DNA of 53,879 nucleotides. It comes from Candidatus Poribacteria bacterium. GTDB taxonomy: Bacteria > Poribacteria > WGA-4E > WGA-3G. The stretch covers positions 1-53,879 of the forward strand of contig JAPOQK010000008.1 in assembly GCA_026710795.1 (NCBI GenBank), read 5' to 3'. Each line of letters opens with the position of its first letter. Position 1 is the stretch's first letter. The notes beneath the pieces are model-generated. The model was not told where the DNA came from and did no database searches. It worked only from the letters and a program-made list of their open reading frames with translations. This document shows positions 26,442-35,825 of this stretch, in pieces. The position numbers were made by a program, and so were the translations under genes.

Positions 26442-29400
26442 ACTTTCTTTTCTCCATCTAATACCTGCAACAACTCACGCGCTTCAGTCAAATCAACTGT
26501 GTCAAATCCTTCCGTAAACCACTTATAGATCGGTTGAAGAAGTGCATACGCATCATCATGTCGGTTCCGTTCAATCATTAGTCTACTTAAACTAACAGAC
26601 GTCCGAAGTTCCCACGATTTTGCTTCTTGGTGCCGCGCAATAGACAATGCCTTTTCAAAACACTCCTCTGCCTCAGCGTACTTGTCTTGTCTGGAAGTTT
26701 CCAACGGCATATCTTTACCCAACATTAACAATAGTTCCCCTTTGAGTCGATTGAGTTCTGCTTCATTCGTTCGTTCTCCGCTCTCAGCAGCTGCTTCAAA
26801 TGCTTTATCTATTGTCTGAAGTCCTTCTTGCGGTTTTCTACACTGTCCATAAGCATCCGCCAACATGCCAAGATAGACCGGAAGTAATACTCTGGATCGA
26901 TTTGCCTTCCATTCAGCAATTCCTTCACGTATTAAGGCTAAACCTTCCTCGTGTGGATCATTTGAATTTTGTTGCAGTGTCCAACCTTTCATAATCTTAC
27001 CTGTTGGTGCCCACACAGAAAAACCGTGTTCCTTGCAAATCTCGCTGAGTTCAGTCGCATACCTGTCAGTTTTCTCTGTCTCGCGGCGTTGTTGGTAAAG
27101 CAACGCTCCAAAATGTAAAGAAACCACTTGACTGAATGGATGTGGACGTTCCTCACCCATCTTTTGGGAAGCATCTAATTGTGCTAACGCCTGTTCTGGA
27201 TAACCTAAACACCATACCAATGGTGCAGCATAAGCACGCAAAGTCATCCCTGGGTCAGCAAGATAGTGAAAAAAGGTATCCACAGGGTGCTGATGTGGAT
27301 CGTAGCACGCAATTCCTGCTTCAACGTGAGAACGTGCCATCTTCAACTCACCGAGATAATAAAGTGTGGCACCTAATGCACGATGTGCTTCAACTTCCAA
27401 CACATCATTCGCTTGTTGTTGTGCCATCACAAGACACTGTTCCCCCAATTCACGTGCGGTTTGTAATTTGGCGCGCACCAAATAAGAAAGCCATAAGCCA
27501 AACAGAATTGGAAATCGGACAAGCATCCGTTCATTATTCGGCATAGTTTCCAACAATGCTTTGGCGCGTGTATATGTCTTTTCGACTTCAGGCGCGGCAT
27601 ATCCCATCGTCGCAATCAAGGCTGGACCCAACGTAGTTTGAATCACCAATTCGCGCGCAGCACGACCAGGGTTTTCTGGCATCGTTTCTAACAACGTTAA
27701 CCCTTGTGTCAAGTGGCGAATCCCTTCAACATTTGCTGACCTCTCTACTGCGCGTTGTCCCGCTTGCTGCCAAAATTCAATGGCGCGCTCAGGTAATTCA
27801 CCCTCCGTGTAGTGATACGCCACAAACTCCGGTTGCGCACGAACAACATGACTAAATGACTGACACACTACAGACGCAATACGACGATGATATGCTTGAC
27901 GTGTACTCCTTAACAACGCTTGATATGCTGTCTCACGTATCATCGGGTGCTTGAAAGTATAGATCTGTATGTGTTCATGAGTCTGTCGTATCCGTAAGAT
28001 TTCTGCCTCAACAAGATGCTGTAATTCTTTTTCAAGCCACGTCTTATCGTCTGTCTGATCCGGAAATGAACGAAATACTGCAAATTGGTCGGGGTGTGCC
28101 AATAATTCACCCGCTTCCGGTTCTTCAGTCAAACTAACAATGACCTTATGCAGAAGTTCCGCTGTCCATTCTCTACCAAGTGTCGCACCAAGTTGAACGA
28201 GTTCTTTCCGAGCACCGAGTCGATCAAGACGCGCTGTCAAAGATGCTTGCAGAGTCGCTGGTATCTCCGTTGATACATCTATATTATCCAAGTCAGATTC
28301 AAGTGCCATACGCGTCAACTCTTCTACAAACAAAGGCACACCTTCAGTCTTCGCAGCAATTTGTTTAGATACATCCGAAGGGATTGTCTGTTCACCTGCT
28401 ACTTCCGAAATCATCTGCGATACCTGTTTACTATTTAACCTTTTCAACGTCATCTCAGTTACCCACGCCAATTCTGGAAGTGTTTTCAGTCTTTCCCTAC
28501 CGGCAACATAGGTACTACCCTGATTGACCCCCATTTCCGCGCGTGATGTCAAGATAGCAAGGAGGGATGCTTTTTCTACACGAGAAATTAATAAATGTAA
28601 GAAATCCAATGTAGATGGGTCAGCCCAATGTAGATCCTCAGCAATAAGCAAAAGCGGCTTTTTTTGAGCAGTTTTCAGAAAAATTTGTACGAGCACCTGT
28701 AACGTTCGTCGTCTTCTTTGTGCCGGTTTCAATTCCACTGCTCGGTACGCACCGTCTATCTCTAATAATTCTGCTAATAGAGGTAAAACATTGACAGACA
28801 TTTCATGGGAATTTAGAAAATGTTCTATTTTATTTAGACGTGTGCTTCCTGTGTCCATCTCTCCAAACTGTAGGAGTTGTTGCTGCAAAAGCGTAAGAAT
28901 AGGATAAAGTGGACTGTTCTGAGAATCGGGAGAACCACGGCATTCTAAGATTTGTGCCGCTGCATCAGCTGCTTCCTCGGCAATAACAGCAACAATACGA
29001 GATTTGCCAATACCCGCTTCACCTTCAATCAATACAACCTGACCCGATGATTCTGTAGCACGTTGCCATCGAGACTTTAAGATCGCTACTTGTCGTGATC
29101 TTCCTATTAATGGAGTCACGCTGCTCTGCTGCTGAGGTGTAGTCTGCTCGCGTCTGAAAACCGGGAGGGCACCATCGGGGTGTTCATCAAGTATCTGATA
29201 AATCGGCACGGGTTGCGAAATACCTTTCAACTCTATTGTACCCATGTCTTGGTAGGTAAAATATCCTTCTATCAATCTGAGTGTGGTTTCCCCTATGATA
29301 ATACCGTTGGGAGGTGCAACTTGCTGCATGCGCGCCGCAATATTTGGGGTCTTACCGACTATGTCTATCGCTTCTCCGTGATAACGTTCAAAAGATGATA

Positions 29401-29911
29401 TATCCGCGCTGGACTTGCTGGTCAGCATTCCTACTTCCCATACGACTACCAAGCCAGTATCTATGCTTAAACGCACTTGAATCGCAATACCGAATGTCTC
29501 TATCAAGCGGGAATTCAGTTTTTCTAAACCAGCAACAATACCCAGTCCCGCCTGTACAGCACGACGTGTCGCATCTTCATGGGCAATAGGGTATCCAAAG
29601 TAGACTAAGATACCATCACCAAAATAACGGGCAATGTGACCATCGTATTCTAAAACGACATCCGCAACAGACGCACGATACGCATCCAACACCTGCCGTA
29701 AATCTTCTGGATCTAACTGTTCTGTCAAGGCAGTTGAATCTATCACATCACAGAACAAAACGGTCAACTGCCGTCTTTCTGCCTTGTTGATAGGTGCTGT
29801 ACTGAGCGACGTGTCCGTTTCATCAAGTGCTTGACCACAATCACCACAATACTTCACTGATGGGTTCATAAAACCACAATCACGACACCTTTTTTGAATT
29901 AGGCTCTTCAT
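26438..29911 (-). CDS. Class III nucleotide cyclase - AAA ATPase - TPR regulator
   Basis: A 1157-residue multidomain protein. The N-terminal zinc ribbon has C9, C12, C22 and C25. A class III adenylate/guanylate cyclase domain (~45-240) has both metal aspartates (D55 in FCDVIDST, D99 in YFGDGILVYF) and the transition-state Asn/Arg pair (N190, R194 in NIAAR), so it could be active. The usual substrate-selecting position three before N190 appears to be lysine (GKTPN), so ATP versus GTP cannot be called. An AAA_16/STAND-type ATPase follows, with Walker A GEAGIGKS (297-304) and a Walker B-type LLLIAEDLHWAD. The C-terminal ~500 residues are TPR-like helical repeats. This architecture is common in large bacterial signalling proteins that couple ATPase-gated sensing to cyclic nucleotide production. 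First gene of a cluster with the isomerase and the 798-residue protein. Confidence 0.85.
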   Translation of the reverse strand: MKSLIQKRCRDCGFMNPSVKYCGDCGQALDETDTSLSTAPINKAERRQLTVLFCDVIDSTALTEQLDPEDLRQVLDAYRASVADVVLEYDGHIARYFGDGILVYFGYPIAHEDATRRAVQAGLGIVAGLEKLNSRLIETFGIAIQVRLSIDTGLVVVWEVGMLTSKSSADISSFERYHGEAIDIVGKTPNIAARMQQVAPPNGIIIGETTLRLIEGYFTYQDMGTIELKGISQPVPIYQILDEHPDGALPVFRREQTTPQQQSSVTPLIGRSRQVAILKSRWQRATESSGQVVLIEGEAGIGKSRIVAVIAEEAADAAAQILECRGSPDSQNSPLYPILTLLQQQLLQFGEMDTGSTRLNKIEHFLNSHEMSVNVLPLLAELLEIDGAYRAVELKPAQRRRRTLQVLVQIFLKTAQKKPLLLIAEDLHWADPSTLDFLHLLISRVEKASLLAILTSRAEMGVNQGSTYVAGRERLKTLPELAWVTEMTLKRLNSKQVSQMISEVAGEQTIPSDVSKQIAAKTEGVPLFVEELTRMALESDLDNIDVSTEIPATLQASLTARLDRLGARKELVQLGATLGREWTAELLHKVIVSLTEEPEAGELLAHPDQFAVFRSFPDQTDDKTWLEKELQHLVEAEILRIRQTHEHIQIYTFKHPMIRETAYQALLRSTRQAYHRRIASVVCQSFSHVVRAQPEFVAYHYTEGELPERAIEFWQQAGQRAVERSANVEGIRHLTQGLTLLETMPENPGRAARELVIQTTLGPALIATMGYAAPEVEKTYTRAKALLETMPNNERMLVRFPILFGLWLSYLVRAKLQTARELGEQCLVMAQQQANDVLEVEAHRALGATLYYLGELKMARSHVEAGIACYDPHQHPVDTFFHYLADPGMTLRAYAAPLVWCLGYPEQALAQLDASQKMGEERPHPFSQVVSLHFGALLYQQRRETEKTDRYATELSEICKEHGFSVWAPTGKIMKGWTLQQNSNDPHEEGLALIREGIAEWKANRSRVLLPVYLGMLADAYGQCRKPQEGLQTIDKAFEAAAESGERTNEAELNRLKGELLLMLGKDMPLETSRQDKYAEAEECFEKALSIARHQEAKSWELRTSVSLSRLMIERNRHDDAYALLQPIYKWFTEGFDTVDLTEARELLQVLDGEKKV

Positions 29912-29982
29912 AAATTTCTATACGACTTTACTGATACTACATTAGACAGATAATGAATTTCCATTTCACACACCGCATTGTA

Positions 29983-30021
29983 GGGCGGAGTCTCCCTGTC
30001 CCGCCATATCCCGTATATGGA
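29983..30021. repeat. GC-rich hairpin repeat, copy 1
   Basis: GGCGG (29984-29988) pairs with CCGCC (30001-30005). The surrounding CATTGTAGGGCGG...CCCGCCAT pattern matches the element at 41436-41466, so this is a small dispersed intergenic repeat. GTCTCC at 29991-29996 and GGAGAC further on give a second possible stem. Confidence 0.45.
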
Positions 30022-30088
30022 GACACGCATCTCGTAGTTGAACTACCAAAACTATATGCACCTATCACGATTATATGGAAATTTGCGA

Positions 30089-30811
30089 TTAATAACCACT
30101 CTTAACTTGATGCAAATATTCCGCGAGTTCTTCATCACTCGGTTCACGTTTGTGTGCTTCCTCTAAATAATTTATCGCCTTGTTTATTATACCAATTTTC
30201 ATATAAAACGAACCAAGATTGCGATATGGAGCAGCGTAGGTAGACTTCAACTCCATTGCTCTAAGGTAATATGTATATGCTTCCAATAGATGATCTTTGG
30301 TAGGTCCAAGTAATATATTTAACGTCGTATCTGTGTTACCGTAGTAAAGAAAAACAGCCGCACCTTTTTGCTTTGCCGTTTCTTCCACTGTTTTTGCTAT
30401 TTCAGATGAACTGGTAATAATACGAAAATAACCTGACTCTACATTTTGGATCGCAACATCAAGTTCTGCAAGTGCGTCTTTGACAGATCCATCTACATTT
30501 GTGTCTTTCCAAGAGGGCCAATCCGGTCCAGCATTTTTCAACCCAAGATCGTAATGAACAGCACCGAGATCATTGCAAATCTCCGCGTTCTCAGGTCGTA
30601 ACTCTAATGCCTCTTCATACAATTGGATAGCTTGACCGTATTCCTGGGCAGTATATGCGTTCTCTGCATCCATCCGAATGGATCGAAAGTCAATGCTCTC
30701 CTCATTGCTTTCTAAAACGGTTGGCGTATCCTTCCCACCTAAGAAATGAATCGTAAGAATAAGTACAATCGACAGACAGACGATGATGATTGTGGGTAGC
30801 TGCAGTTTCAT
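30089..30811 (-). CDS. Membrane-anchored TPR protein
   Basis: A 240-residue protein with an N-terminal membrane anchor or signal (residues ~5-25, LPTIIIVCLSIVLILTIHFLG) and TPR units: ~47-82 (AENAYTAQEYGQAIQLYEEALELRPENAE), a partial one around 84-95, and ~178-230 (LLEAYTYYLRAMELKSTYAAPYRNLGSFYMKIG and the next helix pair). Between them sits a non-TPR insert (~95-165) with a predicted beta/alpha stretch (YFRIITSSSE, GAAVFLYYG). TPR proteins act as scaffolds for protein-protein contacts, here in the periplasm or on the outer face of the membrane. It lies 94 bases downstream of the htrA-like gene and may share its transcript. Specific partner unknown. Confidence 0.75.
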   Translation of the reverse strand: MKLQLPTIIIVCLSIVLILTIHFLGGKDTPTVLESNEESIDFRSIRMDAENAYTAQEYGQAIQLYEEALELRPENAEICNDLGAVHYDLGLKNAGPDWPSWKDTNVDGSVKDALAELDVAIQNVESGYFRIITSSSEIAKTVEETAKQKGAAVFLYYGNTDTTLNILLGPTKDHLLEAYTYYLRAMELKSTYAAPYRNLGSFYMKIGIINKAINYLEEAHKREPSDEELAEYLHQVKSGY

Positions 30812-30905
30812 TTTATGATCTCCATTGACATATTAATGACTTGAATAACTTGTTCTAAAATTTATTATATCAGATTCCGTGATTTCATAATTACCTTAAA
30901 AACAC

Positions 30906-32387
30906 TTATCTTCTACGATTGTTTCTATCAAACTCAACATATATATACCTCTCCTCACCATTTCTCTCAAAGAATAGTTGAATGCTTCTTGGCGCACGGA
31001 TCTCCTCATCCACAATCTTAAATACCTCAAGCGTAGGAATAAAAAAATCATTGATCCGATATATGACATCTCCCTTCTTGAGAGATCCTGATAATCCACT
31101 TTCTTTATCCACTCCTGAGATAATCACGCCGCGATGCTTATATTTTCGTGCTTTATCCTTATCAGGTTGCGTAAGAGTAAACCCCCATCTGCGTGGAGAA
31201 TATTCCCATTCCAAAGCCTTTAACTTCAAAGTGGCTTCTCTCATTTTCCCACGTCGTACATATTTACAGAGGATGGGTTCATTTAACGGGAGTAAGCGAA
31301 CAACTGCCTTAAAGTCGTTTTTATTCTTTATACGATGCCCTGAGATAATCGAAATAATGTCACCACGTTTAATACCTGCAGCTCCAAAAGGACTCCGCCT
31401 TTCCAATTCAGATACCAAAACCCCACGTGAAAAGGTAGATGTTTGAGATGCTTCCCTCCCAAATAGTTTTTCCGCCATCTCCTCAGTTACAGACTGTATT
31501 TCCACACCAAGGTAAGGTGGAACAACACATCCGTCCTTAATTATCCTTTCAATAACCTGACGTGCCTTATTAGCAGGAATTGCAAAACCAACGCCTTGTG
31601 ACCCACCGCTTGTTGAACGAATCACGGTGTTAATACCGATAAGTTCGCCGTGAACGTTTACCAAGGCACCACCGCTGTTTCCAGGGTTAACAGACGCATC
31701 TGTCTGAATCAGTGCTTCATAAAAACGGTTGTCTACCGTCAAAGAACGTTGTGTCGCACTAACAATACCTATTGTCACCGTAGGTTGTGCATTACCGACT
31801 GAAAGTCCAAATGGATTCCCTATTGCAAGTGACCATTCACCAATAAATAGATTATCCGAATCACCCCACTGAATTTTGGGTAAATTCTCTTCTTTGTCAA
31901 CTTTCAAAAGGGCAAGGTCTGAAAGAAAATCGTATCCAACTATATCTGCATCAAATTCCCGTCCATCCGCTATGGTTACCCTAATTTTCTCTGCCTGTTC
32001 TACAACATGATGGTTCGTAAGGATATGACCCTCTTCACTTATAATTACACCTGACCCGACCTCACGCAAAGAACGTTCGCGAAGGGATCGAGGGACACCA
32101 AAAAATAACATTTCGTCAAACAGTGTATACTCTGACACAGTCTTTATCGCACTGATATTTACAACTGCTGGACTTGCCCGTTCAACTGCTGTTACAACCG
32201 CTGTACGTCTCGATTGTGTAACAGCACGTTGCAAGTTCTGCTCAGAGTCTACATCTGACAATAGCAAAAAACAGTATAGTGAGAAAATCACACCAATGAT
32301 CGGAACTAAAATACATCTCCGTCTACAATTAACAATGAGATTCTTAAGCGTAATTCCTATTGTATTATAAAAAGGTTTGTCTTCCAT
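30906..32387 (-). CDS. HtrA/Deg family serine protease with two PDZ domains
   Basis: A 493-residue trypsin-like periplasmic protease. One N-terminal membrane helix (~26-44) anchors it. The catalytic triad is intact: H127 in TNHHVV, D157 in LSDLALLKV, S238 in GNSGGALV. Two PDZ domains follow (~283-380 with VSELERRSPFGAAGIKRGD, and ~395-490 with GVDKESGLSGSLKKGD). HtrA proteases degrade or process misfolded envelope proteins, and DegS-type members start sigma-factor release by cutting a membrane-bound partner. In this window, with six membrane-tethered sigma factors, that role is a tempting hypothesis but not shown. The 37-base gap to the M28 peptidase upstream suggests co-transcription. Confidence 0.9.
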   Translation of the reverse strand: MEDKPFYNTIGITLKNLIVNCRRRCILVPIIGVIFSLYCFLLLSDVDSEQNLQRAVTQSRRTAVVTAVERASPAVVNISAIKTVSEYTLFDEMLFFGVPRSLRERSLREVGSGVIISEEGHILTNHHVVEQAEKIRVTIADGREFDADIVGYDFLSDLALLKVDKEENLPKIQWGDSDNLFIGEWSLAIGNPFGLSVGNAQPTVTIGIVSATQRSLTVDNRFYEALIQTDASVNPGNSGGALVNVHGELIGINTVIRSTSGGSQGVGFAIPANKARQVIERIIKDGCVVPPYLGVEIQSVTEEMAEKLFGREASQTSTFSRGVLVSELERRSPFGAAGIKRGDIISIISGHRIKNKNDFKAVVRLLPLNEPILCKYVRRGKMREATLKLKALEWEYSPRRWGFTLTQPDKDKARKYKHRGVIISGVDKESGLSGSLKKGDVIYRINDFFIPTLEVFKIVDEEIRAPRSIQLFFERNGEERYIYVEFDRNNRRR

Positions 32388-32424
32388 CTTGCTATCCTAA
32401 CATTTCATATCGCAATAATATCGT

Positions 32425-33801
32425 TTAAACCTTCAATTTCAAGGAAATTCTATAACCCTCTAACCCAGGATCTGTATCAACAATCTGTTGAACCTCTGCT
32501 TTTGACCTGCGTTTTGCTGGAAAACTATCCGTGTTAGCACATCGCAGCGCAATCCTTGCACCGACTGAACTCGCACGACGAAGATTGTCCAACTCAACCT
32601 TTTCAAGGGTGTCATAAGCAGTATGTCCAAATCCCCGTCCAGAAGGTGCAGAAGTCGGATCACCCATGTGGCATGAGGGTACCCCTTCAAGGAAAAACGG
32701 AAAATGGTCAGAGTAAGAATGCACCTTTTGTCCAACAGGCATATCCGCATGTATCTGTTGCTGTGCTGTGTGAAAGAATGGCTCCAAAGTTTCCCAATGA
32801 TGCAAAACTATTCCTTTACGACTCTTACCGCCAGCTGCGTCCATATTCAACATAAACTGAATGTTGTCTAATTCCTCAGCATGTGCATCAACATAACGAA
32901 ATGCACCGGTCAGTCCAATTTCTTCTGTGCCAAAAGCAATAAATCTGACAGTGCGTTTTAGACTATCCGAAGCATAAGTAGATAACACACGTGCTGTCTC
33001 TATCACAGACACCATCCCCGAAGCAGGATCATGTGCACCTTGCGAGATATCATGTCCATCGTAGTGACACCCCAATACAACCATCTCATCAGGGAAATCC
33101 TTCCCAGGAAGATCAGCAACCACATTCCATGAAGTCCGCGGTTCATTGATATCTGTTGTTTGTAGTCGCATCGTAACTTTTTCGTAACGCTCAAGACATC
33201 GTGTCAGAAAATCACCATCTTCCTTACAGACAGAGATACCGGGAATCGGTGCAGGTCTATTGTTTTGCAGGCTACCAGTTTCCGGTCCAACCCCAGGGTG
33301 TTCACTAACAAAAATGAACGCGCTCGCACCACCCAATACTGCCCTTTCATACTTCTCCTTACGATGCACCCATCTGCCAAGGTCTATCGGTGAAGAACTT
33401 TTTGCCATCACCAGTTTCCCACGGGCATTATCCTCAAGTTCACTGTATTCTGGAGGACTACCATGTCCAACAGACACGAGTTCACCATGAATATCATCTG
33501 CAGGACAGTAAGGTAAAGAAATGCAGTGCAATGTCCGTTCAATCGGTTCAGTGATTGTAAGCGTAGCTCCACCTCGCGTCCAACCTGCGTAAGGGTACTC
33601 TTCCAATCGGACGTTCTTGAGTCCGTAACGTGTAAATGTATCTGAGATATATTGAGCAGCCTTGAACTCTTCAGGGGTTCCAGCAAAACGGGAACCGAAG
33701 TCATCACACAAAACAGTAAGATTGTCCATGACTTCTCTGCTTGTATATATATCACCAACCATTTGCTGGTCTATATTCATGTAAGGGTTATTATTATTCA
33801 T
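32425..33801 (-). CDS. M28 family zinc aminopeptidase
   Basis: A 458-residue peptidase of the M28 family with a PA-type inserted domain (~90-200). Co-catalytic zinc ligands are visible: H in GCHYDGHD, the bridging D in AHDPASG, the E-E pair in FGTEEIGLTG (general base and ligand), D in LNMDAAG, and H in FGHTAYDTLEK. Such enzymes trim N-terminal residues from peptides. No signal peptide is evident, so the protein is probably cytoplasmic. The start is uncertain: the AAAGGA before ATG 33801 is very close, and an in-frame ATG seven codons in (33780) is possible. Located immediately upstream of the HtrA protease, suggesting a proteolysis-related operon. Confidence 0.85.
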   Translation of the reverse strand: MNNNNPYMNIDQQMVGDIYTSREVMDNLTVLCDDFGSRFAGTPEEFKAAQYISDTFTRYGLKNVRLEEYPYAGWTRGGATLTITEPIERTLHCISLPYCPADDIHGELVSVGHGSPPEYSELEDNARGKLVMAKSSSPIDLGRWVHRKEKYERAVLGGASAFIFVSEHPGVGPETGSLQNNRPAPIPGISVCKEDGDFLTRCLERYEKVTMRLQTTDINEPRTSWNVVADLPGKDFPDEMVVLGCHYDGHDISQGAHDPASGMVSVIETARVLSTYASDSLKRTVRFIAFGTEEIGLTGAFRYVDAHAEELDNIQFMLNMDAAGGKSRKGIVLHHWETLEPFFHTAQQQIHADMPVGQKVHSYSDHFPFFLEGVPSCHMGDPTSAPSGRGFGHTAYDTLEKVELDNLRRASSVGARIALRCANTDSFPAKRRSKAEVQQIVDTDPGLEGYRISLKLKV

Positions 33802-33831
33802 ATTCCTTTATCGTGTTCTATAGTTTTTATA

Positions 33832-33890
33832 CAATTTCTACCATATAATCTCTCTTTTTGTAGTACAAACTGTTAGTTTGTCCTACAGTA
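33832..33890. repeat. Dispersed palindromic repeat, copy a
   Basis: GTAGTACAAAC (33860-33870) and GTTTGTCCTAC (33876-33886) form an 11-bp stem with one mismatch and a 5-base loop, preceded by ATTTCTACCATATAATCTCTCTTTTT. The same arrangement, more decayed, occurs at 35713-35777 upstream of the methyltransferase gene. The loop core CTGTTAG is shared with the MITE-like elements at 37.6 and 49.3 kb. Confidence 0.5.
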
Positions 33891-33951
33891 TTACTATCCT
33901 AACAATCAAAAATGAGACAATTATTAATAGAAATGATACTACAATTCTTTC

Positions 33952-34911
33952 TTAGTTTTTTACTGAAGATATAGTAGAAGGGACATTCATCTCACTATTA
34001 TCCTGAAAATTGATGAGTGCCTCCAAATCAAAATCCTCAGTAGATGTAGAAACAGAAACTTGGGGTGGCGATAATGTCTTCATCCGCGCATCCGCAATTT
34101 TCTTTAACTGCCACGCATTCTTAATCTGAATCCTCCCAAACCGTCTATCAATCACATTATGATGCTTAAAGGTATTTAATAGTGTATCAATTGTTTCCGT
34201 AGAACTTCCAATTAATTTTGATATACGTTTTATTGATACACGATGGACGAAAACATTCCCATTTTTATCTGAAACCGATGCAATATTCAGTATAAGTAAC
34301 GCAAGACGAGAGGATACAGTCCGAAATGCAATGTTACTCAATGCGTTAGCGTGTGTATTGTCAGGAACTGTTGTCCTTTTCAGTATATTACGTGAACTAA
34401 GTTGTCCCTTTCGCAACCTGTTCTCATATCCAAAAAAAGATGCATACCGTGTTCCTAAACGAGTTCTACGCCGCATCGGCAACATTAAATGCGGTTTCCG
34501 TTTCAGAAAAAATGAAAAATCTCGTATCGTCACAACCCCTATACAAACCTCAGTCAAAGTCTCTGCAAAGGCAATCGGTTCTGCATCCACCTTCCAAAAT
34601 TCCTCATCATCAGGAACGACACCAAATATTTCTCCCTGTTCCAATACCTCTATTGTCTCTTGATTATCGTCTTTTTCTGATTTATTTGTACTATTTTTCT
34701 TCTCACCAGTATCATCATCTGGAAGATTTCTTGTGATTTTAACGCGTCCCTCTCTAATCAGATACACACCTTCTTCGCAGATACGTTCCTCATGTTTTAA
34801 CTCCTTGAATGTGATAATCTGTGCTAATGCGTAAGTATCTGCTTCAGATAGGTCGTGAAATATATCTAATTGTTTGATGTACCAAAATTGTTCTTTTGTA
34901 AAATGTTTCAT
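33952..34911 (-). CDS. Crp/Fnr-like transcriptional regulator
   Basis: A 319-residue protein with an N-terminal cyclic-nucleotide-binding-type beta roll (~12-140) and a C-terminal winged helix (~190-265; VSIKRISKLIGSSTETIDTLLNTF as the helix-turn-helix). The roll contains GEIFG, but the phosphate-contacting Arg-Ser/Ala of true cAMP binders is absent (EPIAFAETLTEV at that place), and a 25-residue charged insertion (DDDTGEKKNSTNKSEKDD) interrupts it. It may therefore sense something else or bind weakly. A low-complexity tail (~275-319) follows the DNA-binding domain. It lies 4 kb from the class III cyclase on the same strand, so a functional link is possible but unproven. The methyltransferase gene ends 15 bases upstream of its start. 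Confidence 0.8.
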   Translation of the reverse strand: MKHFTKEQFWYIKQLDIFHDLSEADTYALAQIITFKELKHEERICEEGVYLIREGRVKITRNLPDDDTGEKKNSTNKSEKDDNQETIEVLEQGEIFGVVPDDEEFWKVDAEPIAFAETLTEVCIGVVTIRDFSFFLKRKPHLMLPMRRRTRLGTRYASFFGYENRLRKGQLSSRNILKRTTVPDNTHANALSNIAFRTVSSRLALLILNIASVSDKNGNVFVHRVSIKRISKLIGSSTETIDTLLNTFKHHNVIDRRFGRIQIKNAWQLKKIADARMKTLSPPQVSVSTSTEDFDLEALINFQDNSEMNVPSTISSVKN

Positions 34912-34926
34912 CGGGACTTGCCAATT

Positions 34927-35691
34927 CTAAAACATAGCATTCCTGCTTTTCTGTTGGAATTTATTTGGAAGAATATCATCATCTTTCATATTTCTGAGTT
35001 TTTCCATCCTCTCCTGAGAAATTTTCACATAATTATCATCTATATCACACCCAGTAAAGTTACGACAATTTTTCAAAGCAGCAATGCCAGTAGTACCCGA
35101 TCCAATAAACGGATCTACAACAAGATCACCTTGGTTGCTATGCTTAAGCACTAAATCCTCAAATAAGTCTAACGGCTTTTGTGTAGGGTGTTGTCTTTTA
35201 CCTTTGTGTCGGGGAATTGGATACTCATAAATACCAGAGTCATACTCACTATTGAAAGTAGGTTTGCCTACTTTGACTCCTACAACAGCCATTTCACGAC
35301 TATTCGACAGATAAGTTGCACGCATATTTAACGGAACAGGATTAGTTTTCTGCCAGATAATCTGACGTAACATCTTAAAACCTGCGGATTCCATTGCGTC
35401 TTTCACCTTGCCTATCTTCCAAAGATCATACCACACAATAGCAGTTCCACCACGACGTAAGGATTGGTAAAACACCTTTGCCATCGCTTCGAGATTTATC
35501 TCAACATGATCCCAAGCACCGAAGTCCATGCTTACAGCAAACCTCGCTACACCGTTCACGACCTTCGAGAATCCAGTCTTTTTACTAATACAGTATGGAG
35601 GGTCTGTCAGGATAAGGTCTACTGATCCAGAAGCCAAAGAGGACATAAAATCCTGAAAATCAGACACCTTAACATTAAAATCTGTAAACAT
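34927..35691 (-). CDS. Orphan beta-class DNA adenine-type methyltransferase
   Basis: A 254-residue DNA methyltransferase. The catalytic motif DPPY (residues 30-33, LILTDPPYCISKKTGF) precedes the AdoMet-binding motif PFIGSG (~194-199), the order of the beta class. DPPY indicates N6-adenine more often than N4-cytosine methylation. HPTQKPLDLFEDLV (~168-182) is the usual motif before the AdoMet site. No restriction endonuclease gene lies beside it, so it looks like a solitary methylase with a regulatory or protective role; the target sequence cannot be read. The Crp-like regulator follows after 15 bases, an arrangement that could couple methylation and transcription control. Confidence 0.85.
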   Translation of the reverse strand: MFTDFNVKVSDFQDFMSSLASGSVDLILTDPPYCISKKTGFSKVVNGVARFAVSMDFGAWDHVEINLEAMAKVFYQSLRRGGTAIVWYDLWKIGKVKDAMESAGFKMLRQIIWQKTNPVPLNMRATYLSNSREMAVVGVKVGKPTFNSEYDSGIYEYPIPRHKGKRQHPTQKPLDLFEDLVLKHSNQGDLVVDPFIGSGTTGIAALKNCRNFTGCDIDDNYVKISQERMEKLRNMKDDDILPNKFQQKSRNAMF

Positions 35692-35712
35692 TTTTATCTA
35701 CCTCTTCTAATA

Positions 35713-35777
35713 CCATTTCTAACACATAATGTCTCTTTTTGTAGCACCATCTTTTAGATTGTGTCCTAAAGAATTAC
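35713..35777. repeat. Dispersed palindromic repeat, copy b
   Basis: ATTTCTAACACATAATGTCTCTTTTTGTAG, written here as its two parts ATTTCTAACACATAAT and GTCTCTTTTTGTAG, aligns with the element at 33832-33890; the stem (AGCACCATCT against AGATTGTGTCCT) has decayed. Both copies sit 20-60 bases upstream of a minus-strand gene. Confidence 0.4.
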
Positions 35778-35825
35778 AACCGTAAAAAAACAGTAATATA
35801 TAGAAAAGGTATTATTCTGGAAATA

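Noticed and set aside
29932..30088. tRNA or small RNA gene in the gap before the cyclase gene
   Set aside because: No cloverleaf or conserved T-arm; the hairpins match a dispersed repeat.
30982..31446. 154-codon plus-strand open frame opposite the HtrA PDZ region
   Set aside because: Antisense shadow of a gene with intact catalytic and PDZ motifs.
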